From Mycolicibacterium insubricum (GTDB lineage: Bacteria; Actinomycetota; Actinomycetes; Mycobacteriales; Mycobacteriaceae), in contig NZ_AP022618.1 of NCBI RefSeq assembly GCF_010731615.1, positions 1,984,001 through 2,048,000 on the forward strand: DNA of 64,000 bases. The letters are read 5' to 3'. Under the pieces are notes generated by a model. It was not told the DNA's origin. It did no database searches and saw only the letters and a list, made by a program, of their open reading frames with translations. Shown here in pieces: positions 13,268 to 21,835 of the stretch (positions are counted from its first letter, which is position 1; every line of letters starts with the position of its first letter). The translations under genes were made by a program, and so were the position numbers.

Positions 13268-13960
13268 ATGCGCACCAAAAACACAGTTGTGGCCACCGCC
13301 CTGTTCGCCCTGGTCACCGGGACCGGAATGGCCACCGCCACCGCGGCACCGCCGAAGTGCTCCGACATCGGCGGCGTGCAGGTCGCCAACACCTGCCAGG
13401 TCACCGACAGCGGCGACGGCTACACCGTCAACATGGCTTTCCCGGCGCTGTACCCGAACCAGAAGCCGGTGCTGGAGTACGTCAAGCAGACCCGGGACGG
13501 GTTCCTGAACCTGGCCAAGGGCTCGGATTCGCGGACCGCGCCGTACACGCTGGAGAGCAAGGCCACCGAGTACAACTCGGCGATCCCGCCGCGCGGCACC
13601 CAGAGCGTGGTGCTGGAAACCTTCGAGTGGGTCGGCGGCGCGCACCCGACCACCTTCTACAAGGCGTTCAACTGGGACCAGGGCTACCGCAAGGCGATCA
13701 CCATCGACACCCTGTTCGCCGAGGGCACCAACCCGTGGCCGGTGATCCTGCCGCTGGTGCAGGCCGACGTCGCGCGGCAGTTCGGCGCCGGTACCGCCAT
13801 CCCCACCGACACCGGGATGGACCCGAACACCTACCAGAACTTCGCGATCACCAACGATTCGCTGCTGTTCTTCTTCGACCGCGGGGCCGTGCTGCCGGAG
13901 GTGGCCGGCAACTTCTCCGTCACCATCCCGCGCAGCGCCGTCGACTCCATGCTGGCCTGA
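13268..13960 (+). CDS. Secreted immunogenic protein of the TB22.2 (DUF3298) type
   Basis: 230 residues with a Sec signal peptide (MRTKNTVV, a hydrophobic core, cleavage near ATAAPP). The DUF3298/RsiV-like exported domain shows ETFEWVGGAHPTTFYKAFNWD and ends in a beta strand (FSVTIPRSAVD). It matches Rv3036c. The domain has no known catalytic residues. A TAAAGT element ends 8 nt before the ATG, consistent with leaderless transcription. Confidence 0.87.
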   Translation: MRTKNTVVATALFALVTGTGMATATAAPPKCSDIGGVQVANTCQVTDSGDGYTVNMAFPALYPNQKPVLEYVKQTRDGFLNLAKGSDSRTAPYTLESKATEYNSAIPPRGTQSVVLETFEWVGGAHPTTFYKAFNWDQGYRKAITIDTLFAEGTNPWPVILPLVQADVARQFGAGTAIPTDTGMDPNTYQNFAITNDSLLFFFDRGAVLPEVAGNFSVTIPRSAVDSMLA

Positions 13961-13975
13961 GCCTGCTTGACGGGG

Positions 13976-15256
13976 TCAGCTCGCCCGGAAGCCGTACACC
14001 TGCCCGTCGCTGGTGGCGGTCACCACCGAGCGGTCGTGGCCCAGTGACACCCCGACCGGGAAGCCGGTGGCATCCGGCAGCGGGTAACTGTTGATCGTCG
14101 ACCCGTCGTGCGGGTCGAAGACCAGCAGCGCCATCCCGTCGCCGTCGGCGACCACGGTGTAGGCGGTGTCCTTGCCGGCGCGGCTGGTGCTGGTCAGCGG
14201 GACGACGTCGGTGCGTCGCCAGGCGGCCTCGGCGTGATCACCCTTGTCGGTCAGCGCCGTGAGCGCCGTCCCGGGCCCGCCGCCGGCGATGATCGTGCCG
14301 TCCGGGGCCACCGTCGGCGGGGTCTGGGCGAGGAACTTCAGCGGGGCCGACCATTTCACCGTCCCGTCGGCGGCATTGAGCGCCCACAGCTGCTTGTCGC
14401 GGCCGTTGACGTAGACGGTGTTGCCGTCGGCGGAGAGCACCGGTGCGGCCAGCACCCCACTGGTGACCGCGTCGGAGGTCCATTCCCGGCTGATCGGGTT
14501 GTTCGACCCGGCGTGGTAGCGCAGCCCGACGAGGGTGGCGTCCTTGGCCCCGGGCTGCCACACACCCACCACGATGACGTTCGACTGCGGCGAGAACGCG
14601 GGGGCGGCGGCGACCGGGCAGTGCGGCCGGGCCGCGGCGCAGTCGGTCAGCCCGCGCTGCGGGTCGGCCGGGTCCACGCCGCTGACCAGATCGGTGGACA
14701 CCCCCTGGAAGTTGCCGTTGTGCGCGTCGAACACCACCATCTGGCCCAGGTGTGTGACCACCAGCAGGGAGCCGCCGCCGAGCAGCCGCGGGGTCTGCGG
14801 CATCCCGATCACCGGCTGGCGCCAGCGGATCCACTGGGTCGGCGGGAATGCCACGATGGCGCCGGGCTGGCCGACGTAGACGTTGTCGAAACCGTCGAAC
14901 AGCTGGCCGGCGAATCCGCCGCCCTGCACCAGCCGGGTGCACCAGCGCTGCCGGCCGTTGTTGTCGTTCTCCCAGACCATCAGCGAGCAGCCGTTCTCGG
15001 TCTGGGCGTTGAGCGCCAGGTAGCTGCCCGAGCCCAGCGAGACGGCCGCGCCGAGTTCCCCCTTGACCGAGCGGGTCCAGGCCGCGGTCAGGTCGCGGGC
15101 GCCCCCGGACGCGGTGTAGCTGCTGTTGGCGGCATCGCCGTACTGGGCCGACCAGCCCAGCGCCGGGGCGGCGTCGACCCAGTAGTCGGTGTTGCCGCAG
15201 CCGGCGGTGGCCAGCACGGTCAGCGCCGAGGTCAGCGCGGCGAGTCGCCGAAACAC
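13976..15256 (-). CDS. PQQ/beta-propeller-like lipoprotein (Rv3035-like)
   Basis: 426 residues. A GTG start preceded by AAGGGGA gives a lipoprotein signal (ALTSALTVLATAGC, acylated Cys20). The rest is a repeated beta-propeller pattern: LWALNAADGTVKW, YAVVADGDGMALLVFDPHDGS and other blade ends of the PQQ/WD type. It probably sits on the outer face of the membrane as a scaffold. It is convergent with the TB22.2 homologue and divergent from the acetyltransferase at 15359. Confidence 0.85.
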   Translation of the reverse strand: MFRRLAALTSALTVLATAGCGNTDYWVDAAPALGWSAQYGDAANSSYTASGGARDLTAAWTRSVKGELGAAVSLGSGSYLALNAQTENGCSLMVWENDNNGRQRWCTRLVQGGGFAGQLFDGFDNVYVGQPGAIVAFPPTQWIRWRQPVIGMPQTPRLLGGGSLLVVTHLGQMVVFDAHNGNFQGVSTDLVSGVDPADPQRGLTDCAAARPHCPVAAAPAFSPQSNVIVVGVWQPGAKDATLVGLRYHAGSNNPISREWTSDAVTSGVLAAPVLSADGNTVYVNGRDKQLWALNAADGTVKWSAPLKFLAQTPPTVAPDGTIIAGGGPGTALTALTDKGDHAEAAWRRTDVVPLTSTSRAGKDTAYTVVADGDGMALLVFDPHDGSTINSYPLPDATGFPVGVSLGHDRSVVTATSDGQVYGFRAS

Positions 15257-15358
15257 CAGTGTCGTCCCCTTAGCTCGGGTGAGGCTCGGGCCGGGTAGCC
15301 GTCGGTGCAACGAGGGTAACCGGTGGGCGCCGGTGGGCCGCGGATAGGCTTTGCGCCC

Positions 15359-16102
15359 ATGACGACGATGTGGGGCGCCCCGATCCACAAGCGCTGGCGG
15401 GGTTCGCGGTTGACCGATCCGCGCCAGGCGAACTTCCTGACGCTGGACTCGCTGCGCTGGGTGCTGGCCAACAAGGCCTACACGCCCTGGTACCTGGTCC
15501 GGTACTGGCGGCTGCTGAAGTTCAAGCTGGCAAATCCGCACATCATCACCCGCGGCATGGTCTTTCTGGGCAAGGGCGTGGAGATCCAGTGCACCCCGGA
15601 GCTGGCCCAGATGGAGATCGGCCGCTGGGTGCACATCGGAGACAAGAACACCATCCGCTGCCACGAGGGATCGCTGCGCATCGGCGACAAGGTGGTGCTG
15701 GGTCGCGACAACGTCATCAACACCTACCTGGACATCGAGTTCGGCGACTCGGCGCTGATGGCCGACTGGTGCTACGTCTGCGACTTCGACCACAAGATGG
15801 ACAGCATCGAGCTGCCGATCAAGGACCAGGGCATCATCAAGGGCCCGGTACGCATCGGCCCGGACACCTGGATCGCGGCGAAGGTGACCATCCTGCGCAA
15901 CACCCGGATCGGGCGTGGTTGCGTGCTCGGCGCCCACGCGGTGGTCAAGGGCGACATCCCCGACTACTCCATCGCCGTCGGCGCCCCGGCCAAGGTGGTC
16001 AAGAACCGCAAGGTCGCCTGGGATGCGACGGCCGCCCAGCGCGCCGAGCTGGCCGAGGCGCTGGCCGACATCGAGCGCAAGAAGAAGCTGAATCAGCCGT
16101 AG
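15359..16102 (+). CDS. Left-handed beta-helix acyl/acetyltransferase (Rv3034c-like)
   Basis: 247 residues with hexapeptide repeats of the maltose O-acetyltransferase superfamily (EIGRWVHIGDKNTIRCHEGS, IGDKVVLGRDNVI and IGRGCVLGAHAVVKGDIP). It probably transfers an acyl group from acyl-CoA to a sugar. It lies beside the glycosyltransferase, GH57 and methyltransferase genes linked to methylglucose lipopolysaccharide, whose glucose residues are acylated. A role there is inference. A TAGGCT element lies just upstream of the ATG, so the leader is very short. Tail-to-tail with the next gene (10-bp overlap). Confidence 0.87.
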   Translation: MTTMWGAPIHKRWRGSRLTDPRQANFLTLDSLRWVLANKAYTPWYLVRYWRLLKFKLANPHIITRGMVFLGKGVEIQCTPELAQMEIGRWVHIGDKNTIRCHEGSLRIGDKVVLGRDNVINTYLDIEFGDSALMADWCYVCDFDHKMDSIELPIKDQGIIKGPVRIGPDTWIAAKVTILRNTRIGRGCVLGAHAVVKGDIPDYSIAVGAPAKVVKNRKVAWDATAAQRAELAEALADIERKKKLNQP

Positions 16103-17322
16103 TCCGGCAGGGGACGCTCGACGATCATCCGCCGCGGCTGCGGGTTGCGTTCCCCGCGCTTGGCCGACAGGTATACCTCGGCGGTGTGTTCGGCCACCGT
16201 GTGCCAGGCGAAGTCCGAGGTCAGCCGCTCCCGGGCGGCGACGGCGCGTCGCTGCGCGGCGGCCGGATCGTCGAGCACCCGGCGCACGCCGTCGGCCAGC
16301 GCGCCGACGTCACGCGGGGGAAAGACCACACCGGTCTGCCCGTCGATGACCGCCTCGCCGAGGCCGCCGACGTGGGAGGTGGCCAGCGGGATGCCGGTGG
16401 CAGCGGCCTCCAGCGCCACGATGCCGAACGGTTCGTAGTGGCTCGGCAGCACCGCCACGTCGGCGCGGTGCAGCAGCTCCAGTAGTTGCCGGTGATCCAC
16501 CCGGCCGACGAACTTCGTCGCCTTGAACACCTTGTGCTTGCGGGCCTGGGCGATCAGGAAGCCTTCCTGGGTGCCGTCGCCGGCGATGGTCAGCGTGGTT
16601 CCGGGGTGGGTGCGACGGATCCGGGGCAGCGCCGCGATCAGGTCGTGTACGCCCTTCTCGTATTCCAGCCGGCCGAAGTAGAGCAGCTCGACGGGCCCGT
16701 CGTGCGACCGGCGTTCGGCGAACGGCCAACCGGTGGTGCAGATCCCGTTCGGGATCACGTTGATCTCCGACAGGCCGGGCCCGAACAGCCGGGTGATCTC
16801 CTCGCGCATGGACGCCGAGCAGGTGATCAGCGAATCCGAATCGTTGACCAGCCACGACTCCTGGGCGTGCACCTGACGGCTGACCCGCCCGGACACCCAG
16901 CCGGAATGACGTCCCGCCTCGGTCGCGTGGATGGTGGAAACCAGTGGTGCATCGAAGAATTCGGCCAGCGCGACGGCGGGGTGGGCGACCAGCCAGTCGT
17001 GCGCGTGCACGACGTCGGGTCGCCAGTCGCCCAGCGCCAGGCCGGCCCGGATCATCGAGTGACCCATCGCCAGCACCCAGGCCATCATGTCGGAGCCGAA
17101 TTCGAACTCGTGCGGGTCCTGGGCGGCGGCGATGATCCGCACGCCCTCGTGCACCTCGTCGGAGGTGGGGTGGGTCCGCGGATCGGTGCCCGAGGCGCGG
17201 CGCGACAGCACCACCACGTCGTGGCCGGCGGCGGCCAGCTCGGTGGCCAGGTGGTGGACGTGGCGGCCCAGCCCGCCGATCACCACCGGCGGGTACTCCC
17301 ACGAGATCAGCAGGATTCTCAT
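16093..17322 (-). CDS. Alpha-(1->4)-glucosyltransferase of the Rv3032 type (GT4/GT5-like)
   Basis: 409 residues, two Rossmann lobes. The N-terminus SWEYPPVVIGGLGRHVHHLA resembles the glycogen-synthase nucleotide-sugar loop. VVHAHDWLV and the retaining-GT E-x7-E motif in HYEPFGIVALEAAATG are present. The M. tuberculosis orthologue elongates the alpha-1,4-glucan of methylglucose lipopolysaccharide and contributes to glycogen. The start overlaps the stop of the GH57 gene (ATGA), marking a coupled three-gene operon. Confidence 0.92.
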   Translation of the reverse strand: MRILLISWEYPPVVIGGLGRHVHHLATELAAAGHDVVVLSRRASGTDPRTHPTSDEVHEGVRIIAAAQDPHEFEFGSDMMAWVLAMGHSMIRAGLALGDWRPDVVHAHDWLVAHPAVALAEFFDAPLVSTIHATEAGRHSGWVSGRVSRQVHAQESWLVNDSDSLITCSASMREEITRLFGPGLSEINVIPNGICTTGWPFAERRSHDGPVELLYFGRLEYEKGVHDLIAALPRIRRTHPGTTLTIAGDGTQEGFLIAQARKHKVFKATKFVGRVDHRQLLELLHRADVAVLPSHYEPFGIVALEAAATGIPLATSHVGGLGEAVIDGQTGVVFPPRDVGALADGVRRVLDDPAAAQRRAVAARERLTSDFAWHTVAEHTAEVYLSAKRGERNPQPRRMIVERPLPDYG

Positions 17323-18929
17323 AGCGGTGCGGGCAGCCTGCGGGCGTCCAGGGCGCCGAACAACCCGTCGGCGCGGTTCCAGCCGGCGGCCAGCCGCTCG
17401 GCGTTGTCGGTGCGGCCCGACGCCAGCGCTCCGGCGATCTCCCGGGTGGCGTGCGCATGCAGGTGCGCGCGGTAGCGCGCGTAGTCGGCGGCCGAATCCT
17501 TGCTGACCATGAACGGCCAGTCGCTGGACACCGTCAGCAGCGTCTCGCGCAGGATCTGGTCGGCGACGAGGTCGCGGGGGATGGGCGCGCCCAGCGGGAC
17601 GCCCGCGCGGGCGAGCTCGGCGGCCTTGTCGACGGCGGTCAGCGCGGTGTCGACCACCTCGGCGTTCAGCGTCACCAGGTCGTCGACCTGTTCGCCGTTC
17701 CACACCTGCCAGTCCTTGCCGGATCCCCAGGAGCCGGCCGGCAGCTCGACGGGGGTGCCGACGAACCCGCCGGCGCGGGCGTCGGCCAGGGTGCCGACGC
17801 GGATGCCCGCGGCGGGCAGGGCGCGCAGCACCCGCTCCAGCCAGGTCGGGCCCTCGTACCACCAGTGCCCGAACAGTTCGGTGTCGAAGGCGGCCACCAC
17901 GTGCGCGGGGCGGCCGATGCGCTCGGATTCGGACTGCAGGCGGCGGCGGACCACGTCGACGAAATCGGCGACGTGGGTGTCGACGGCGGCGTCCGCGCGC
18001 GCCGGGTCATAGGGCGCCTTGGCGTCCGACGGCACATTGCGCCCGGTCACCCGGGCCATCTTCAGGCCGGTGCCGTGGTGGTAGGTGTGGAAGTCGCGGT
18101 AGGCGGCGTGGCCTGGATAGCCGGACTTGGGGGACCAGACGCGATAGGAGACCGCCAGGTCACGGCCGAATGCGACGACGTCGGTGTCTCCGACCGGCCG
18201 GCCGGCGGCGGTGTCGCCGTGCAATGACGGGCCGTCGACCATGAAGTGGCCGACCCCGGCGGCCGCGTAGCCGTACTCCATTCCGGGCGCGTACGCGCAT
18301 TCGGGCGCCCAGATCCCGGTGGGGGTGGTGCCGAACCGGGTGCCCGCGTCAGCCAGGCCCTCGCGCAGGGCGAATTCGCGCAGCCGCGGGGCCAGCAGCG
18401 GCTGGAACGGGTGTGCCAGCGGCCCGCCGAGCAGCTCGATGGTGCCGGCATCGATGAGTTCGCGCAGCACCGGGCTGCCGCCGTGGCGCCACAGCGAGGC
18501 GAACTCGTCGAGCTCGGTCTGCGCCTCGCGGTACTCGCGGGCGCCGAACGCCCGGACGGCCTCCGGGGTGCCTGCGGTGCCGGCCGCGGCGTCGCCGGTC
18601 CGGGTGACGGCGGCTTCGGCGGCGCGCAGCTGCCAGTTGGCCAGCCAGTGGTTCATCCCGTCGAGGCAGTACGGGTCGTCGAGCTGGGCGGCGACCACCG
18701 GGGTGATGCCCAGGGTCAGCAGCCCTTGGCGGTTCTCGGCGGTGAGGGCGCGCAGCACCCGAACCAGCGGGAGGTAGCACGCCGACCAGGACTGGTAGAG
18801 CCACTCCTCGCCGACCGGCCAGCGGCCGTGGTGGGCGAGCCAGGGCAGGTGGGTGTGCAGCACCAGGGTGAACATCCCGGGCACGGCGTCGGTCGAGGTC
18901 ACCGGAGCAGCCGGCTGGTGCGTGGTCAC
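17319..18929 (-). CDS. Glycoside hydrolase family 57 / branching-enzyme-like protein (Rv3031-like)
   Basis: 536 residues. The N-terminal GH57 barrel motif is FTLVLHTHLPW. The catalytic-Glu motif is GIWAPECAYAPG and the Asp-containing motif is AAFDTELFGHWW. A C-terminal helical DUF1957 domain follows (WPFMVSKDSAADYARYRAHLH). GH57 enzymes with this tail are glucan branching enzymes or amylases. With the adjacent glucosyltransferase it fits assembly or trimming of the alpha-glucan backbone. GTG start overlaps the methyltransferase stop (GTGA). Confidence 0.9.
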   Translation of the reverse strand: MTTHQPAAPVTSTDAVPGMFTLVLHTHLPWLAHHGRWPVGEEWLYQSWSACYLPLVRVLRALTAENRQGLLTLGITPVVAAQLDDPYCLDGMNHWLANWQLRAAEAAVTRTGDAAAGTAGTPEAVRAFGAREYREAQTELDEFASLWRHGGSPVLRELIDAGTIELLGGPLAHPFQPLLAPRLREFALREGLADAGTRFGTTPTGIWAPECAYAPGMEYGYAAAGVGHFMVDGPSLHGDTAAGRPVGDTDVVAFGRDLAVSYRVWSPKSGYPGHAAYRDFHTYHHGTGLKMARVTGRNVPSDAKAPYDPARADAAVDTHVADFVDVVRRRLQSESERIGRPAHVVAAFDTELFGHWWYEGPTWLERVLRALPAAGIRVGTLADARAGGFVGTPVELPAGSWGSGKDWQVWNGEQVDDLVTLNAEVVDTALTAVDKAAELARAGVPLGAPIPRDLVADQILRETLLTVSSDWPFMVSKDSAADYARYRAHLHAHATREIAGALASGRTDNAERLAAGWNRADGLFGALDARRLPAPL

Positions 18930-19738
18930 GGGGCGACCGCGATCGCGACCAGGTCGAGGCTGGCGTCGATGTCGGCGTCGCGGGCGTCGAGCAACTCGAA
19001 GTCGTCGGCGCCGAGGGCGGCGATATCGGCGAGCAGGTCGGCCGGCCACGGGGCGTCGGCCAGGGCGCGGGCGATCTGCGCCTCGATGATCGAGCCGCCG
19101 TACTTGGCGTCGAGCTCGCGCAGCCGAGGACCGTGAAAGACCCCGTTCATCGATTCGACGGTGAAACCGCCGTCGGTGAGCAGTTCGGTCAGCTCGGCGG
19201 CGTTGAGTTCGCGGGTGTGGAACGGGTTGACCGGGGTGTCACTGTCGGGGGTGAAGGTGATCCGGTTCGGGGTGGACATCAGCAGCCGGCCGCCGGGGCG
19301 CAGGACGCGCGCGCATTCGGCCACGAACTGTGATTGATCCCACAGGTGCTCGATCACCTGAAAGTTCACCACAACGTCGACGGAATCGTCGGGCAGCGGC
19401 AGCGCGGCCAGGTTGCCGGCGAGCACGGTGACCCTCGGGTAGCGGGCGCGGGCGTGCGCGACGGCGCTCTCGTCGTAGTCGACGCCGGTGACGCCGCGGG
19501 CCACGCCGGCCAGCAGATCGGCGCCGTAGCCCTCGCCGAACCCGGCCTCCAGCACGTCGCGGTCCACGCAGTGGTGCAAAAGCTGCAGGTAGGCGACTTC
19601 GTGGCGGCGAAACCAGTAGTTCTCGACGTCCAGGCCGGGCACGGTTCGCTCACCCGTCAGCGGTAGCCCCGCCGGGGTTTGCGGACTCTCTTGGGCGCCC
19701 TCGGTGCCGTCCGGACCGTGGGTAACGAATGCACTCAT
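18926..19738 (-). CDS. SAM-dependent methyltransferase (Rv3030-like)
   Basis: 270 residues. Motif I is VLEAGFGEGYGADLL, followed by VDVVVNFQVIEHLWDQ and the LRPGGRLLMSTPN strand. The M. tuberculosis orthologue is implicated in methylation of methylglucose lipopolysaccharide. It is first of the leftward operon with the GH57 and glycosyltransferase genes. Divergent from fixA across 216 bp. Confidence 0.88.
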   Translation of the reverse strand: MSAFVTHGPDGTEGAQESPQTPAGLPLTGERTVPGLDVENYWFRRHEVAYLQLLHHCVDRDVLEAGFGEGYGADLLAGVARGVTGVDYDESAVAHARARYPRVTVLAGNLAALPLPDDSVDVVVNFQVIEHLWDQSQFVAECARVLRPGGRLLMSTPNRITFTPDSDTPVNPFHTRELNAAELTELLTDGGFTVESMNGVFHGPRLRELDAKYGGSIIEAQIARALADAPWPADLLADIAALGADDFELLDARDADIDASLDLVAIAVAP

Positions 19739-19843
19739 TAATGGCAGGCTAACCCGCGGCGGTGCGCGACAGAACGCTGCAGGGGTACGGGCGGTGAAAA
19801 GCCGCAGTCAGACCCGCTATGGTGGACGGGCGGACCACCCTAA

Positions 19844-19859
19844 GTTACCAACGAGTAAC
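19844..19859. promoter_or_regulatory. Small inverted repeat in the fixA promoter region
   Basis: gttac-caacga-gtaac: a 5-bp inverted repeat with a 6-bp spacer (TTAC...GTAA type). It sits between the divergent methyltransferase and fixA genes and could be a regulator half-site pair. No other evidence supports it. Confidence 0.3.
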
Positions 19860-19954
19860 AATGCCCGGTGGTGCGAACCCTGGCCGAAGAAACTGTTCTT
19901 CGCGGCCGCCACACGCGGTTGTCGAAGACCCGTCGAGGAGGACGAACACCGAGC

Positions 19955-20743
19955 ATGACGAACATCGTGGTCCTGATCAAACAGGTCCCGGACACCTGGT
20001 CGGAGCGCAAGCTCTCGGACGGCGACTTCACGCTGGACCGTGAGGCCGCCGACGCCGTCCTGGACGAGATCAACGAGCGCGCCGTCGAAGAGGCGCTGCT
20101 GATCAAGGAGAAGCAGGGCGACGGCACCGTCACCGTGCTGACCGCCGGTCCCGAGCGGGCCAGCGAGGCGATCCGCAAGGCGCTGTCGATGGGTGCCGAC
20201 AAGGCCGTCCACATCAAGGACGACGGCCTGCACGGCTCCGACATCATCCAGACCGGTTGGGCCCTGGCCCGCGCGCTGGGCGCCATCGAGGGCACCGAGC
20301 TGGTCATCGCGGGCAACGAGTCCACCGACGGTGTCGGCGGCGCGGTGCCGGCGATCATCGCCGAGTACCTGGGCCTGCCGCAGCTGACTCACATCCGCAA
20401 GCTCACCGTTGACGGCGACAAGGTCACCGCCGAGCGGGAGACCGACGAGGGCGTGTTCACCCTGGAGGCGACCCTGCCGGCCATCGTGAGCGTCAACGAG
20501 AAGATCAACGAGCCGCGCTTCCCGTCCTTCAAGGGCATCATGGCCGCCAAGAAGAAGGAAGTCACCGAGCTGACTCTGGCCGACATCGGCGTGGAGGCCG
20601 ACGAGGTCGGTGTCGCCAACGCCGGTTCCACCGTGCTGTCGTCGACCCCGAAGCCGGCCAAGACCGCCGGTGAGAAGATCGCCGACGAGGGCGACGGCGG
20701 CACCAAGATCGCCCAGTACCTGGTCGCGCAGAAGCTCATCTAA
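19955..20743 (+). CDS. fixA: Electron transfer flavoprotein beta subunit
   Basis: 262 residues. The ETF beta signature is visible: NIVVLIKQVPDTWSE at the N-terminus, GPERASEAIRKALSMGADKAVHI, and ELVIAGNESTDGVGGAVPA, then the loop for AMP. It carries electrons from acyl-CoA dehydrogenases towards the ETF:quinone oxidoreductase. The ATG follows GAGGAGGACG. fixB follows after 29 bp in the same operon. Confidence 0.95.
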   Translation: MTNIVVLIKQVPDTWSERKLSDGDFTLDREAADAVLDEINERAVEEALLIKEKQGDGTVTVLTAGPERASEAIRKALSMGADKAVHIKDDGLHGSDIIQTGWALARALGAIEGTELVIAGNESTDGVGGAVPAIIAEYLGLPQLTHIRKLTVDGDKVTAERETDEGVFTLEATLPAIVSVNEKINEPRFPSFKGIMAAKKKEVTELTLADIGVEADEVGVANAGSTVLSSTPKPAKTAGEKIADEGDGGTKIAQYLVAQKLI

Positions 20744-20772
20744 GACAACTGGAAACGAAGGCAGAGAAACCC

Positions 20773-21729
20773 ATGGCAGAAGTACTTGTGCTCGTCGAGC
20801 ACGCCGATGGTGCCCTCAAGAAGGTCACCAATGAGCTCATCACCGCCGCCCGTGCCCTCGGTGAGCCGTCCGCCGTCGTCGTCGGTGCCCCCGGCACCGC
20901 CGACGCGCTGGTCGATGGCCTCAAGGCCGCCGGCGCCGCCAAGATCTACGTCGCCGAGTCGGCCGACGTGGACAGCGTCCTGGTCACCCCGTACGTGGAC
21001 GTGCTGGCTTCCCTGGTCGAGACCGCCGCTCCGGCCGGTGTGCTGATCGCCGCCAACGCCGACGGCAAGGAGATCGCCGGCCGGCTGGCCGCCCGCATCG
21101 GGTCGGGCCTGCTGGTCGACGTGATCGAGGTCAAGGAGGGTGGCAAGGGCATCCACAGCATCTTCGGTGGCGCCTTCACCGTCGAGGCTCAGGTCAACGG
21201 TGACACCCCGGTGATCACCGTGCGCCCCGGTGGCGTGGAGGCCGCCGACGCCGCCGGCGCCGGCGAGCTGGTCACCGTCGAGGTGCCCGCCGCCGCCGAG
21301 AACGCCACCCGGATCACCGCCCGCGAGCCCGTCGTCGCCGGTGACCGTCCGGAGCTGACCGAGGCCTCGATCGTCGTGGCCGGTGGCCGCGGTGTGGGCT
21401 CGGCCGAGAAGTTCTCGGTCGTCGAGGAGCTCGCCGACGCGTTCGGTGCCGCCGTCGGTGCCTCGCGTGCCGCCGTCGACTCCGGCTACTACCCGGGCCA
21501 GTTCCAGATCGGCCAGACCGGTAAGACCGTGTCCCCGCAGCTGTACATCGCCCTGGGCATCTCCGGCGCGATCCAGCACCGGGCCGGTATGCAGACGTCC
21601 AAGACCATCGTTGCGGTCAACAAGGACGAAGAGGCGCCGATCTTCGAGATCGCCGACTACGGCATCGTGGGCGACCTGTTCAACGTCGCCCCGCAGCTGA
21701 CCGAGGCGGTCAAGGCTCGTAAGGGCTGA
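20773..21729 (+). CDS. fixB: Electron transfer flavoprotein alpha subunit
   Basis: 318 residues. The N-terminal ETF domain opens [20 protein letters not shown]. The C-terminal FAD-binding domain has [18 protein letters not shown], then [20 protein letters not shown] and HRAGMQTSK. It forms the FAD-containing heterodimer with FixA. A strong hairpin terminator lies just after the stop. Confidence 0.95.
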   Translation: MAEVLVLVEHADGALKKVTNELITAARALGEPSAVVVGAPGTADALVDGLKAAGAAKIYVAESADVDSVLVTPYVDVLASLVETAAPAGVLIAANADGKEIAGRLAARIGSGLLVDVIEVKEGGKGIHSIFGGAFTVEAQVNGDTPVITVRPGGVEAADAAGAGELVTVEVPAAAENATRITAREPVVAGDRPELTEASIVVAGGRGVGSAEKFSVVEELADAFGAAVGASRAAVDSGYYPGQFQIGQTGKTVSPQLYIALGISGAIQHRAGMQTSKTIVAVNKDEEAPIFEIADYGIVGDLFNVAPQLTEAVKARKG

Positions 21730-21745
21730 GTCTCCCGATTCGGGC

Positions 21746-21783
21746 AACGGCCCCCGCACGCCACGCGCGTGTCGGGGGCCGTT
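21746..21783 (+). terminator. Terminator hairpin after fixAB
   Basis: An 11-bp perfect stem (aacggcccccg / cgggggccgtt) with a further inner cacg/cgtg pairing, followed by a short T-rich stretch. It separates fixAB from the inserted monooxygenase operon. Confidence 0.75.
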
Positions 21784-21811
21784 CCCGTTTTCGGCGCCCC
21801 TTGCCAGAAAT

Positions 21812-21825
21812 TGAAACGTGTTCCA
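21812..21825. promoter_or_regulatory. KstR-type operator upstream of the Baeyer-Villiger monooxygenase
   Basis: tgaaacgtgttcca matches the KstR consensus TnnAACnnGTTnnA at every defined position. It lies 11 bp before the chosen ATG, overlapping the expected core promoter. KstR represses steroid-catabolism genes in mycobacteria and is released by cholesterol-derived CoA thioesters. Confidence 0.7.
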
Positions 21826-21835
21826 GTATTCATCG

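Noticed and set aside
21818..21820. GTG as start of the monooxygenase
   Set aside because: It lies within the predicted operator and core promoter, and has no ribosome-binding site; ATG 21836 begins the conserved protein equally well.
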